Assembly (NCBI GenBank): GCA_964452105.1
Contig: CAYVLI010000208.1
Span: 1 to 5,372 of the forward strand
Reading direction: 5' to 3'
DNA: 5,372 nt
Source: CAYVLI01 sp964452105 [NCBI: uncultured Nitrospinota bacterium]
Lineage (GTDB): Bacteria; JAUXIQ01
Shown in pieces: positions 1 to 5,355 of the stretch. A program made the translations under genes and the position numbers. Every line of letters begins with the position of its first letter. Positions within the stretch are counted from its first letter, which is position 1. Under the pieces are notes generated by a model. That model was not told where the DNA came from, did not search any database, and worked only from the letters and a program-made list of their open reading frames with translations.

Positions 1-133
1 ATCCTAAATTAACCCAACTTAAAATGACTGGTTCTCCGACAGACTCCTAGTAATAAACCTACCGAGGATTTTAATTTTGCTGTAATTGTCAGGAGGTTTA
101 CGCGGGTTTGGCGCTTGAGCGAGGCTGATTTTA

Positions 134-209
134 TGGTGGAGCTGACGGGGGTCGAACCCGTGACCTCATGACTGCCAGTCATGCGCGCTCCCAACTGCGC
201 CACAGCCCC
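134..209 (-). tRNA. tRNA-Ala (anticodon GGC)
   Basis: A complete 76-nt cloverleaf reads on the minus strand from 209 to 134. The acceptor stem GGGGCTG/CAGCTCC pairs fully and includes the G3:U70 wobble that is the identity element for alanyl-tRNA synthetase. The D stem GCGC/GCGC, anticodon stem CATGA/TCATG and T stem ACGGG/CCCGT are all perfect. The anticodon loop is CTGGCAG with GGC at plus positions 174-176, so it reads GCC and GCU. The T loop is TTCGACC, and the discriminator A plus CCA are encoded (134-137). No other tRNA lies next to it in the window. The 87-codon open frame over this locus is a by-product of the tRNA sequence, not a protein gene. Confidence 0.97.
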
Positions 210-242
210 ACCAGAGAAGAATCCTGAGGAACGCGTAAAATA

Positions 243-272
243 AAGGTAGCGCAGCAGGCGTGAATTTGTCAA
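243..272 (-). promoter_or_regulatory. Likely sigma-70 promoter of the tRNA-Ala gene
   Basis: Reading the minus strand, a perfect -35 TTGACA (272-267) is followed after 18 bp by TACCTT (248-243), which keeps T1, A2 and T6 of the -10 consensus. Transcription would start near 236, giving a leader of about 27 nt before the mature 5' end at 209. The -10 is weak, so this rests mainly on the -35 and the position. Confidence 0.5.
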
Positions 273-323
273 GGTTTAAATGGTTCAGGCGCCTCTCTAC
301 ATGTTAATATTAGCCGAGTTTGA

Positions 324-351
324 TTGAAAACTCTTCACCTTCTGGTATAAT
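324..351 (+). promoter_or_regulatory. Extended -10 sigma-70 promoter for the PpiC/TPR/LytR_C gene
   Basis: TTGAAA (324-329, five of six matches to the -35) is separated by 16 bp from a perfect TATAAT (346-351). The -10 is preceded by TGG, forming an extended TGnTATAAT element. Transcription should begin about 357-359, leaving a leader of about 46 nt before the GTG at 404. This is the best promoter in the window and suggests strong, largely constitutive expression. Confidence 0.8.
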
Positions 352-376
352 GATTTAAAGCTCCTTAAGGCGGCAG

Positions 377-398
377 CTCAAACAATTTGAGGGTTTTT
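377..398 (+). promoter_or_regulatory. Leader hairpin overlapping the Shine-Dalgarno, followed by a T-run
   Basis: CTCAAA (377-382) and TTTGAG (386-391) form a 6-bp stem with a 3-nt loop, followed by GG and TTTTT (394-398). The 3' arm contains the first bases of the GAGGG ribosome binding site (389-393), which sits 10 nt before the GTG start at 404. Folding would partly hide the ribosome binding site, and the hairpin with T-run also looks like a weak terminator or attenuator. The stem is AU-rich and short, so the effect may be small. Confidence 0.4.
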
Positions 399-403
399 CA
401 CCT

Positions 404-1900
404 GTGCGTATACATATCTTCGTACTAATCTTTTCGCTTATTATGGCTACTAACACGGCCGGAAGAGCTGAAACAGCCTCTCAATCGGGCAAGGAAAGCC
501 GTTCGGGTCGATTGATCAAGCTGCGTATGATCGTTCTCAAAAACACGGAAGACGCCCAGGGTGTGCTGAATGCCCTCGAGGGCGGGGCTTCCTTTGTTAA
601 GCTTGCCCGGGAGATATCAGTAGGTCCAAATGCAGGCCGCGGAGGCCATATAGGCACGGTGGACATTAACAGGTTAAAACCTGAGCTGAGGGAGGCGCTC
701 GGTGGACTCAAACCGGGTGAACATACCGGCGCCGTAGAAACGGCTCTGGGCTACACCATTTTTCAGGTCACCACAGACGAATATTACGAGAAGGGCCTCG
801 GACTGTTCGACAAGGGCCGTTACAAGGGAGCCATACAAGAGTTCAGGCAGGATCTGAAACTTAATCCCGACAGCGCCTTTTCATATTTTTACCTAGGTTT
901 GAGCCAGAACAAACTGAACCTCAACGAAGAGGCGGCGGCCTCTCTTGAAAAGGCTGCCAGCCTGGAACCGAAATTGACTGAGACTTACTACAATCTGGGG
1001 CGGGTATATACCGCTCTGGGGAGGAGCGATGACGCTGAGAAGGCATACCGGAAAACCATTGAAATAGCACCCGATTTCCACATGGCACACAATAACCTGG
1101 CCTTACTCTTGATAAAAGACAGGAAGAAGGTCGATGATGCGATGGAGCATGCCAAGAGGGCCATCGAACTGGCGCCATCTAACGCCGCTTATTATCATAC
1201 CCTGGCCACAATTTACAAAGGAGCGGGAAATCTAAAAGAGGCGGTAAAATCTCTCCAGATGGCCAGCAGGTTGGCCCCGGACGATGCTTTTTACAAAGAG
1301 CAACTTGCTTTACTGGAAGGCCCGCATCCTGTAAAAAAGAAACCGCCGGCTGCTCCCCGCGAGGAAGCTTCTGCTGCTCCTGTGAAAGTGGCGAAACAGA
1401 CGCAGCCTCCATCGAAACCGGCTTCGCAAGAACCTCCAGCCAGGCAGTCCCCCAAAAAACTTCCGGCCAGGCCGATTGCCAAAAAGCTTCCAGTCAAACC
1501 GGCTGCTCAAGCGCCCCCGGCCAGCCCGACTCCCCCCAAACCTGCGGTTGAACCGTCATCTCCTCCACCCATTTCCCGGGGGCGGGTAGCACGGACCGCG
1601 CCGTCGGAACAGGAACAAAGAGGGAAACCTTATGAGGGTTTAAGGATCAAAATTCTCAACGGCAACGGTATTCAGGGCGCTGCCGCTCAATTTGTCAAGA
1701 CCCTGGAGGCCATGAACTATAAAGTCGAGGAGACGGATAACGCCGACAGTTTCGATTGGGCCCGCACCACCATTTATTATAGAGAAGATAAAAAGAAGGA
1801 AGCCATCGAACTGGCTCACAAGATACCGGGCGAACAGGATGTGGTAAAGCTAAAGGATCATCAACTTTTTGATATAGTAATCGTGCTGGGTATAGAGTAG
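404..1900 (+). CDS. Exported PpiC-like / TPR / LytR_C domain protein
   Basis: This 498-residue protein starts with GTG behind GAGGG. The next in-frame start (M14) would destroy the signal peptide, so GTG is preferred. Residues 1-22 are a signal peptide with a short basic n-region, a hydrophobic IFVLIFSLIM core and likely cleavage after GRA. Residues 37-123 resemble a parvulin/PpiC rotamase domain (the G-x-S-F-x-x-L-A-R-E-x-S stretch, GRGGHIG, LKPGE, TALGYTIFQV). Both conserved parvulin histidines are replaced (M42 and T118), so isomerase activity is doubtful. About five TPRs follow (residues 124-294), then a Pro/Lys/Ala-rich linker (308-400) and a LytR_C-like domain (412-497, LRIKILNGNG at the start, DIVIVLGIE at the end). 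I infer a periplasmic scaffold, with the linker perhaps spanning the peptidoglycan. It has its own promoter and terminator. No specific partner can be named. Confidence 0.85.
   Translation: MRIHIFVLIFSLIMATNTAGRAETASQSGKESRSGRLIKLRMIVLKNTEDAQGVLNALEGGASFVKLAREISVGPNAGRGGHIGTVDINRLKPELREALGGLKPGEHTGAVETALGYTIFQVTTDEYYEKGLGLFDKGRYKGAIQEFRQDLKLNPDSAFSYFYLGLSQNKLNLNEEAAASLEKAASLEPKLTETYYNLGRVYTALGRSDDAEKAYRKTIEIAPDFHMAHNNLALLLIKDRKKVDDAMEHAKRAIELAPSNAAYYHTLATIYKGAGNLKEAVKSLQMASRLAPDDAFYKEQLALLEGPHPVKKKPPAAPREEASAAPVKVAKQTQPPSKPASQEPPARQSPKKLPARPIAKKLPVKPAAQAPPASPTPPKPAVEPSSPPPISRGRVARTAPSEQEQRGKPYEGLRIKILNGNGIQGAAAQFVKTLEAMNYKVEETDNADSFDWARTTIYYREDKKKEAIELAHKIPGEQDVVKLKDHQLFDIVIVLGIE
1454..1507 (+). 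repeat. Tandem 9-residue repeat in the Pro/Lys-rich linker
   Basis: Residues 351-359 (KKLPARPIA) and 360-368 (KKLPVKPAA) are consecutive copies of one 9-residue unit, also visible in the DNA. They lie within a disordered-looking stretch rich in Pro, Lys and Ala (residues 308-400). Linkers like this typically join a globular domain to a cell-wall or membrane-proximal domain. Confidence 0.6.
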
Positions 1901-1906
1901 CCGCGT

Positions 1907-1936
1907 GCCTGTAATATCGGAAACAGGCTTCCTTTT
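1907..1936 (+). terminator. Rho-independent terminator after the TPR gene
   Basis: GCCTGT (1907-1912) pairs with ACAGGC (1923-1928) across a 10-nt loop and is followed by TTCCTTTT (1929-1936). It begins 7 nt after the TAG stop. On the minus strand the same hairpin has no T-run, so it is a poor terminator for the converging methyltransferase gene, whose stop lies about 20 nt away. Confidence 0.65.
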
Positions 1937-1956
1937 GCTGCCTGGTGCATGCTGAA

Positions 1957-2982
1957 TCAAGAGGGTTTGTCGCCGGTGGCTCTGGTGAGTATGCCGGAGA
2001 TAAACTCGGTAATGGACACGTCCACGAACCCCACGTCTCTGAGGTACTGGCAGACCTCGCTCTCTGTGTGCCCTCGGCCGGTGCTGTTCGAAAGCGCTTC
2101 TGCAAGCGCCCACATTGCCGGCTCCAGTGGGCCCTTCCTGTCATCATGGAGAGTCTCTGAAATTACTATGAAAGTCCCTCCAGGTTTCATGACATCGAAG
2201 GCCTTCTTGAAGATGGCCCTGCATTGCTCGCTGCCGTAGCCGGGCAGGTTGCTGGCCATAAGTATTACATCGGGCCGGCCGGGGAAGGGGTCTTTGGTGA
2301 AATCTCCGGGATGAGTGGTTACCATGTCCGAAAGCCCGGCTTTGGCTATGAAATCTTCTGCAACCGCACACACATTTTTATGATCGAAAACGATGGCCCG
2401 GAGGTTGGGGTTCGCCTGGGCGGCGGCGATGCAGTATGCGCCGGATCCACCGCCGAGGTCCAGCAGCAGCTCATGGTTGGAGAAATCGAACTCTCTAGCA
2501 AGCTTCTGTCCCGCTCCGGAACCCGCACTGTAGGTTGCCTGGGTGAGCCAGCGTGCGCCTTCGGGTGTCTCCCATGTCTTTTCATATTCTCCCAGTATTT
2601 TCTGCCCGCCCTTTCTCCTGAGTGCCTCTCCAAGGTTCTTCCACTCGTCGTATCTGTGTTTTCCCATCAGGGCCCAGGCGCCCAGGTAGAAGGGTTCCCC
2701 TTTGACGAGAAAGCGCTCCACGTCGTAAGCGTTTGAATATTTCTCACCATCTTTTTCCAGGAGGCCGAGCGCCGTGCACGCCGTCAGGAGCTTCTCGGCA
2801 TTGTCTTCTGTTATGTCGAGCTTATTCGCAACGGCGGCTATATTATCATCTCCCTTTGATATGTTCGTGAAAAGGTCCAGCTCGATGGCGGCCCATAGCG
2901 CAGCCGATTGTTTGAAAGCGTTTCCTATCTCCTGCAGTCGCCTGGTACCCTTGATTTTTTTGCCTTTTTCATCCGGGGTCAT
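1957..2982 (-). CDS. SAM-dependent methyltransferase, family 2 (O-methyltransferase-like)
   Basis: This 341-residue protein has the plan of the plant-COMT / acetylserotonin O-methyltransferase family (Methyltransf_2). An N-terminal dimerisation winged helix (about residues 18-90; ALWAAIELDLF, then a helix-turn-helix and GLLEKDGEKY) precedes a Rossmann SAM domain. Motif I is LLLDLGGGSG (172-181), D200 is the expected acidic residue that binds ribose, GDF (226-228) is the adenine-side motif, and MKPGGTFIVISE (265-276) is the late strand. Where the family normally has HDW before a D-E-x-C stretch, this protein has LPGYGSEQC (246-254), so the usual catalytic histidine is a proline. ATG is chosen because GAGGAG lies 10 nt upstream. 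It follows the AOR gene by 137 bp on the same strand. Family assignment is secure; the substrate and even the methylated atom are unknown. Confidence 0.85.
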   Translation of the reverse strand: MTPDEKGKKIKGTRRLQEIGNAFKQSAALWAAIELDLFTNISKGDDNIAAVANKLDITEDNAEKLLTACTALGLLEKDGEKYSNAYDVERFLVKGEPFYLGAWALMGKHRYDEWKNLGEALRRKGGQKILGEYEKTWETPEGARWLTQATYSAGSGAGQKLAREFDFSNHELLLDLGGGSGAYCIAAAQANPNLRAIVFDHKNVCAVAEDFIAKAGLSDMVTTHPGDFTKDPFPGRPDVILMASNLPGYGSEQCRAIFKKAFDVMKPGGTFIVISETLHDDRKGPLEPAMWALAEALSNSTGRGHTESEVCQYLRDVGFVDVSITEFISGILTRATGDKPS

Positions 2983-2992
2983 TATTTTAATT

Positions 2993-2998
2993 CTCCTC
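2993..2998 (-). promoter_or_regulatory. Shine-Dalgarno of the methyltransferase gene
   Basis: GAGGAG on the minus strand ends 10 nt before the ATG at 2982 in an A/T-rich spacer, which fixes the start. I see no convincing -35/-10 pair between here and the end of the AOR gene, so read-through transcription from upstream is likely. Confidence 0.6.
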
Positions 2999-3041
2999 TC
3001 ACAATAGACGATTCATGATTTCCGGCCTGTCGCTGCGCAGA

Positions 3042-3057
3042 GCAGGGCAAGCCCTGC
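3042..3057. repeat. GC-rich palindrome in the AOR-methyltransferase gap
   Basis: GCAGGGC (3042-3048) and GCCCTGC (3051-3057) are perfect inverted repeats around AA. As RNA this is a 6-bp all-but-one GC stem with a 4-nt loop. No T-run follows in either direction, so it is not a classical terminator. It may be a processing or stability element or a dispersed REP-like palindrome. Confidence 0.6.
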
Positions 3058-3068
3058 CCCTCCCGCCC
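3052..3068 (-). promoter_or_regulatory. Short-loop G-quadruplex motif in the intercistronic region
   Basis: The minus (mRNA-sense) strand reads GGGCGGGAGGGGCAGGG: four runs of at least three G with loops of 1, 1 and 2-3 nt. This fits the standard G3+N1-7 definition, and such short loops favour very stable structures. The last G-run is also an arm of the hairpin at 3042-3057, so the two folds compete. The motif lies about 50 nt after the AOR stop and 70 nt before the methyltransferase start. Function is inferred. Confidence 0.5.
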
Positions 3069-3096
3069 TTTTGCATGAAGGATTCATAAAGGTCCT

Positions 3097-3111
3097 GGGA
3101 AAGAGTTTCCC
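3097..3111. repeat. Inverted repeat just past the AOR stop
   Basis: GGGAAA GAG TTTCCC (plus strand) is a perfect 6-bp inverted repeat with a 3-nt centre, starting 9 nt beyond the AOR stop codon. In the mRNA it forms a small hairpin without a clean U-tract. It could protect the upstream message from 3' decay; evidence is structural only. Confidence 0.4.
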
Positions 3112-3119
3112 CTGAGAAA

Positions 3120-5006
3120 CTATAATTCTAATCCAAGTTCTTTGAGCTTTGGCCGGCCGGGGTTGCCTGTATCCGGCTCCCATCCACGCTCCTCGTAGTA
3201 TTCCTGGAGGAGCTTTTTCACCATCTCCGGATCGGCGGCTGGAATCTCCTTTTTTCTCAATTTTACGGATTCCTTCATCAGTCGTTCGGGGAATATATCG
3301 TCCTGTTTCGTTTTGCCTTCACGCATGTTGAAGAGCCGGGACATGTTCCAGATTCGCTCCCCGGCCTGCCTTATTTCTTCCGGTTTCATGTCCAGCCCCG
3401 TTGCGGCGGAGTAGAGCCGGGCGAATATCTCCAGGTTGTAGTGCTGGGAGATGGGCGTCCGGTGGCAGAGGCCCAGGGAGAAGAGGATGGAGTTGTAGTC
3501 CTCCACCCAGCGGGTGAGGCGGGCCACGTTGAAGTTTTCCGGGCCGGTGCATACCGCTTCTATCTTGTCCTCGGGGACTCCTATGCCCTGGCAATACTTG
3601 ACGTATGACTCCCGCTTACGCCCTGGCATGAAACTGATGGAGGGGGAGCGCTCGAGGTGCGCACCGCGGGGGTTGGTGGCCTGGCCGAAGTTCTCCGTGC
3701 TCAGGCGGCCCCTGAGCCCCAGGCCCAGGTCCAATCCTTTTATGTGCACGGCGTAATAGTCCGCCCCCTTGCCTATCTCCTCCGCGGCCTTGACCACTCC
3801 TTCGCCGAGGAGCCTCCCGAAGCCGTCCCTGGCGGCTATCCTGTCTATGAGCGTGCGCACCGTCTCCGTGCCCCAATCCAACTCCAGGCCGCCGGTGTCC
3901 TCATCGGTTATGATGCCCTTCTTGTATAACTCTATGGCGAACCCTATGGTGGCGGTGAGGGAGTTCATGTCCATTCCGTAGCGGTTGGTGAGCTCGGTGC
4001 ACTTTATAACCTCATCGAAGCCGTCCACGGCTACCTGGCCGCCGAAGGCTCCCACGGCCACGGCGGGCGTGGACATGCGGAAGCGGAGGCCGTCGTATTT
4101 GCCGCCCTTCATCTCCAACTTCCCCTTGCAGCCCAGTGAGCAGCCGGGACAGGAGGTTATGCCGCTTCTCACCCTGCCCAGGTATTCCTTGATGGGGAAG
4201 CGCTCCATGATGTCTTCCGCGCTCTCCGTGCCGTTTTTGCCGAGCATGTAACCCATGGAGGTGTAGGGTTCCAGGGCCATGAAGAAGCCGATGGTGCGCC
4301 ACTCATTGAGCAGTGGAAAGGAGGCCACTTTATCCTGTGACATTTTTGCCAGCTCCATGAATTCCTTTCCGTTCGCTACCTCTATGCCTTTGGTGCCGCG
4401 GGCAACGATGGCTTTGAGGTTCTTCGAGCCCATTACAGCGCCCAGGCCGGTGCGTGAGAATGCGGAGTGCTTGTTGTTGAGTATCATGGCGTAGCGCACC
4501 ATCTTTTCCCCCGCCGGGCCGATGACGCTTATCCAGAACTCGTTTCCCAGCTCATTCCATAGGGCGTCGGTGGAGTCGAAGGTGTCCTTGCCCCAGAGGT
4601 GGGCGGCGTCGCAGATTTCGACGTTGTCGTCGTCTATCTTCAAATAGACGGGTTTCTCCGCCCTGCCGGTGATTACCATGTGGTCGTACCCGGCGTACTT
4701 GAGCATTACACCAGGAGTGTTGCCGCCGTTTGAGATTCCTATTATTCCGGTCAACGGAGACTTGGCGGAGACTTCCACTCTGGCTGCGCCTGGAACGATG
4801 GTCCCCACCAGCGGACCTGCTCCCATAATCAATGCGTTCTCTGGAGATAGCGGGTCTATGCCCGCTTTGATATTCTGGTATGCCAGGAGTGCATTTATGC
4901 CCGTGCCGCCGATGAACTTCCTTGCGACCGCTTCATCCAGGGGTTTCTTTGAGACGGCGCCGTCGGTGAGGTTCACAAAAAGTATGTTCCCTGCATAACC
5001 TTTCAT
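3120..5006 (-). CDS. Aldehyde:ferredoxin oxidoreductase family tungstoenzyme
   Basis: The 628-residue protein is full length for the AOR family (about 600-650). Domain 1 shows GGTGINALLAYQ (residues 33-44), the pterin-binding stretch around GAGPLVGTIVPGAARVEVS (62-80), MLKYAGYDHMVITGRA (101-116) and SRTGLGAVMGSKNLKA (184-199). The single [4Fe-4S] cluster would be held by C286, C289, C293 (CPGCSLGC) and C514 (SLGLC). NPRGAH (445-450) and the C-terminal RLFNMREG...QDD...P and GWEPDTGNP segments are also family hallmarks. Family members oxidise aldehydes to acids, or reduce acids, with W-bispyranopterin. The usual E-Y-E-T segment and the Asp of DxxGLC are not conserved here, so the substrate is uncertain; a relationship to BamB-like members is possible. 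Translation starts at 5006, coupled to the ferredoxin gene by a TAATG overlap and an AAGGAGG 7 nt upstream. Longer starts reaching 5204 only read through the ferredoxin gene. Confidence 0.92.
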   Translation of the reverse strand: MKGYAGNILFVNLTDGAVSKKPLDEAVARKFIGGTGINALLAYQNIKAGIDPLSPENALIMGAGPLVGTIVPGAARVEVSAKSPLTGIIGISNGGNTPGVMLKYAGYDHMVITGRAEKPVYLKIDDDNVEICDAAHLWGKDTFDSTDALWNELGNEFWISVIGPAGEKMVRYAMILNNKHSAFSRTGLGAVMGSKNLKAIVARGTKGIEVANGKEFMELAKMSQDKVASFPLLNEWRTIGFFMALEPYTSMGYMLGKNGTESAEDIMERFPIKEYLGRVRSGITSCPGCSLGCKGKLEMKGGKYDGLRFRMSTPAVAVGAFGGQVAVDGFDEVIKCTELTNRYGMDMNSLTATIGFAIELYKKGIITDEDTGGLELDWGTETVRTLIDRIAARDGFGRLLGEGVVKAAEEIGKGADYYAVHIKGLDLGLGLRGRLSTENFGQATNPRGAHLERSPSISFMPGRKRESYVKYCQGIGVPEDKIEAVCTGPENFNVARLTRWVEDYNSILFSLGLCHRTPISQHYNLEIFARLYSAATGLDMKPEEIRQAGERIWNMSRLFNMREGKTKQDDIFPERLMKESVKLRKKEIPAADPEMVKKLLQEYYEERGWEPDTGNPGRPKLKELGLEL

Positions 5007-5251
5007 TATGCATCCTCCTTCCCGGCCGGCTGCAGTGCGCCGTAGGGACATTGCTCGACGCAGAGGCCGCACTCGGTGCAATCTTCGGTGAAGGATATGC
5101 CGCCACTGTCGCGCAGGTCTATGCGGATGTAGGCGCGCAGCGGATTGAAGCGGCCGGTGTAGGTGTATGAACATATAAGCTGGCAGCTCAGGCAGCCGGT
5201 GCATTTTTCCTGGTCGGTGATTATGCTGTCAGGAGTCATGGTTTCGACCAT
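5006..5251 (-). CDS. 2[4Fe-4S] dicluster ferredoxin, electron partner of the AOR
   Basis: This 81-residue protein has two ferredoxin motifs: C17-x2-C20-x2-C23-x3-C27 (CTGCLSCQLIC) and C58-x2-C61-x2-C64-x3-C68-P (CTECGLCVEQCP), enough for two [4Fe-4S] clusters. The first motif lacks the usual Pro after its fourth Cys (Ser instead), and 30 residues separate the motifs. That spacing resembles small AOR- or dehydrogenase-associated electron-transfer subunits more than clostridial free ferredoxin. The start at 5251 is chosen because GGAGG (5261-5265) lies 9 nt upstream; the in-frame ATG at 5239 has no such site. The stop overlaps the AOR start by one base. It is likely the dedicated acceptor or donor for the AOR cluster, as AorA is in AorABC systems. 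No signal peptide, so cytoplasmic. Confidence 0.92.
   Translation of the reverse strand: MVETMTPDSIITDQEKCTGCLSCQLICSYTYTGRFNPLRAYIRIDLRDSGGISFTEDCTECGLCVEQCPYGALQPAGKEDA
5014..5020 (-). promoter_or_regulatory. Shine-Dalgarno and TAATG coupling site of the AOR gene
   Basis: AAGGAGG on the minus strand, a near-perfect anti-SD match, lies 7 nt before the AOR ATG at 5006. The ferredoxin stop and AOR start share one base (TAATG). This decides the AOR start and indicates translational coupling with roughly matched amounts of the two proteins. Confidence 0.85.
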
Positions 5252-5282
5252 AGGGTTGGCCCTCCAGAGAAAAGCTGTGGAG

Positions 5283-5340
5283 CGATTTATGATTTACTTT
5301 GTTGACCTTTACTGAACTCGATTATGGTTTAGCATATTGA
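5283..5340 (-). repeat. Imperfect direct repeat in the operon leader/promoter
   Basis: Two copies of about 22-23 bp lie at 5340-5319 and 5305-5283 (minus strand), sharing TCAA, then TAAA, then CATAA(A)TCG. By hand alignment they match at 17 of 23 columns with one gap, on a period of about 36 bp. They cover the candidate -10 and the early leader, a normal place for operator sites. The region is A/T-rich, so part of the match may be chance. Confidence 0.35.
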
Positions 5341-5355
5341 ACAGGGCGATGTCAA
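5326..5355 (-). promoter_or_regulatory. Candidate promoter of the ferredoxin-AOR operon
   Basis: On the minus strand a perfect -35 TTGACA (5355-5350) is followed after 18 bp by TAAACC (5331-5326), a poor -10. A better -10-like CATAAT sits at 5326-5321, but at about 23 bp from the -35 that is too far. Weak -10 spacing and downstream repeats suggest a promoter that needs an activator or is regulated. The leader would be about 70 nt. Confidence 0.35.

Noticed and set aside
9-272. 87-codon minus-strand open frame overlapping the tRNA
   Set aside because: Its central residues are simply the translation of the tRNA-Ala gene; this type of false protein is common over tRNAs and there is no supporting ribosome binding site.
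1321-1600. Possible frameshift or low-quality stretch in the C-rich part of the TPR gene
   Set aside because: The frame stays open and the composition is a consistent Pro/Lys/Ala linker; the domain after it (LytR_C-like) is in the same frame and intact.
1907-1928. Shared bidirectional terminator for the converging genes
   Set aside because: The hairpin serves the plus-strand gene, but on the minus strand it is followed by ACGCGG and no T-run, so I do not call it for the methyltransferase.
1949-2239. Plus-strand open frames inside the methyltransferase gene
   Set aside because: They lie opposite a well-supported coding sequence, have no recognisable domain and no ribosome binding site; they reflect the GC-biased codons of the real gene.
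2983-3119. Separate promoter for the methyltransferase gene
   Set aside because: I found no -35/-10 pair at acceptable spacing; the candidates are GC-rich and without a TATAAT-like hexamer.
3616-3929. Overlapping open frames on both strands inside the AOR gene
   Set aside because: They have low-complexity composition (His/Arg/Gly/Pro-rich on the minus strand) typical of shadow frames of GC-rich coding DNA.
5007-5204. N-terminal extension of the AOR (start at 5204)
   Set aside because: The extra 66 residues are an out-of-frame reading of the ferredoxin gene, rich in His/Arg/Pro and unlike the family. The start at 5006 has AAGGAGG at ideal spacing and begins with the normal AOR N-terminus.
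5336-5355. FNR/CRP-type operator (TTGA...TCAA)
   Set aside because: The half-sites TTGA and TCAA are 11 bp apart rather than the 6 bp of an FNR box, so the pattern does not fit.
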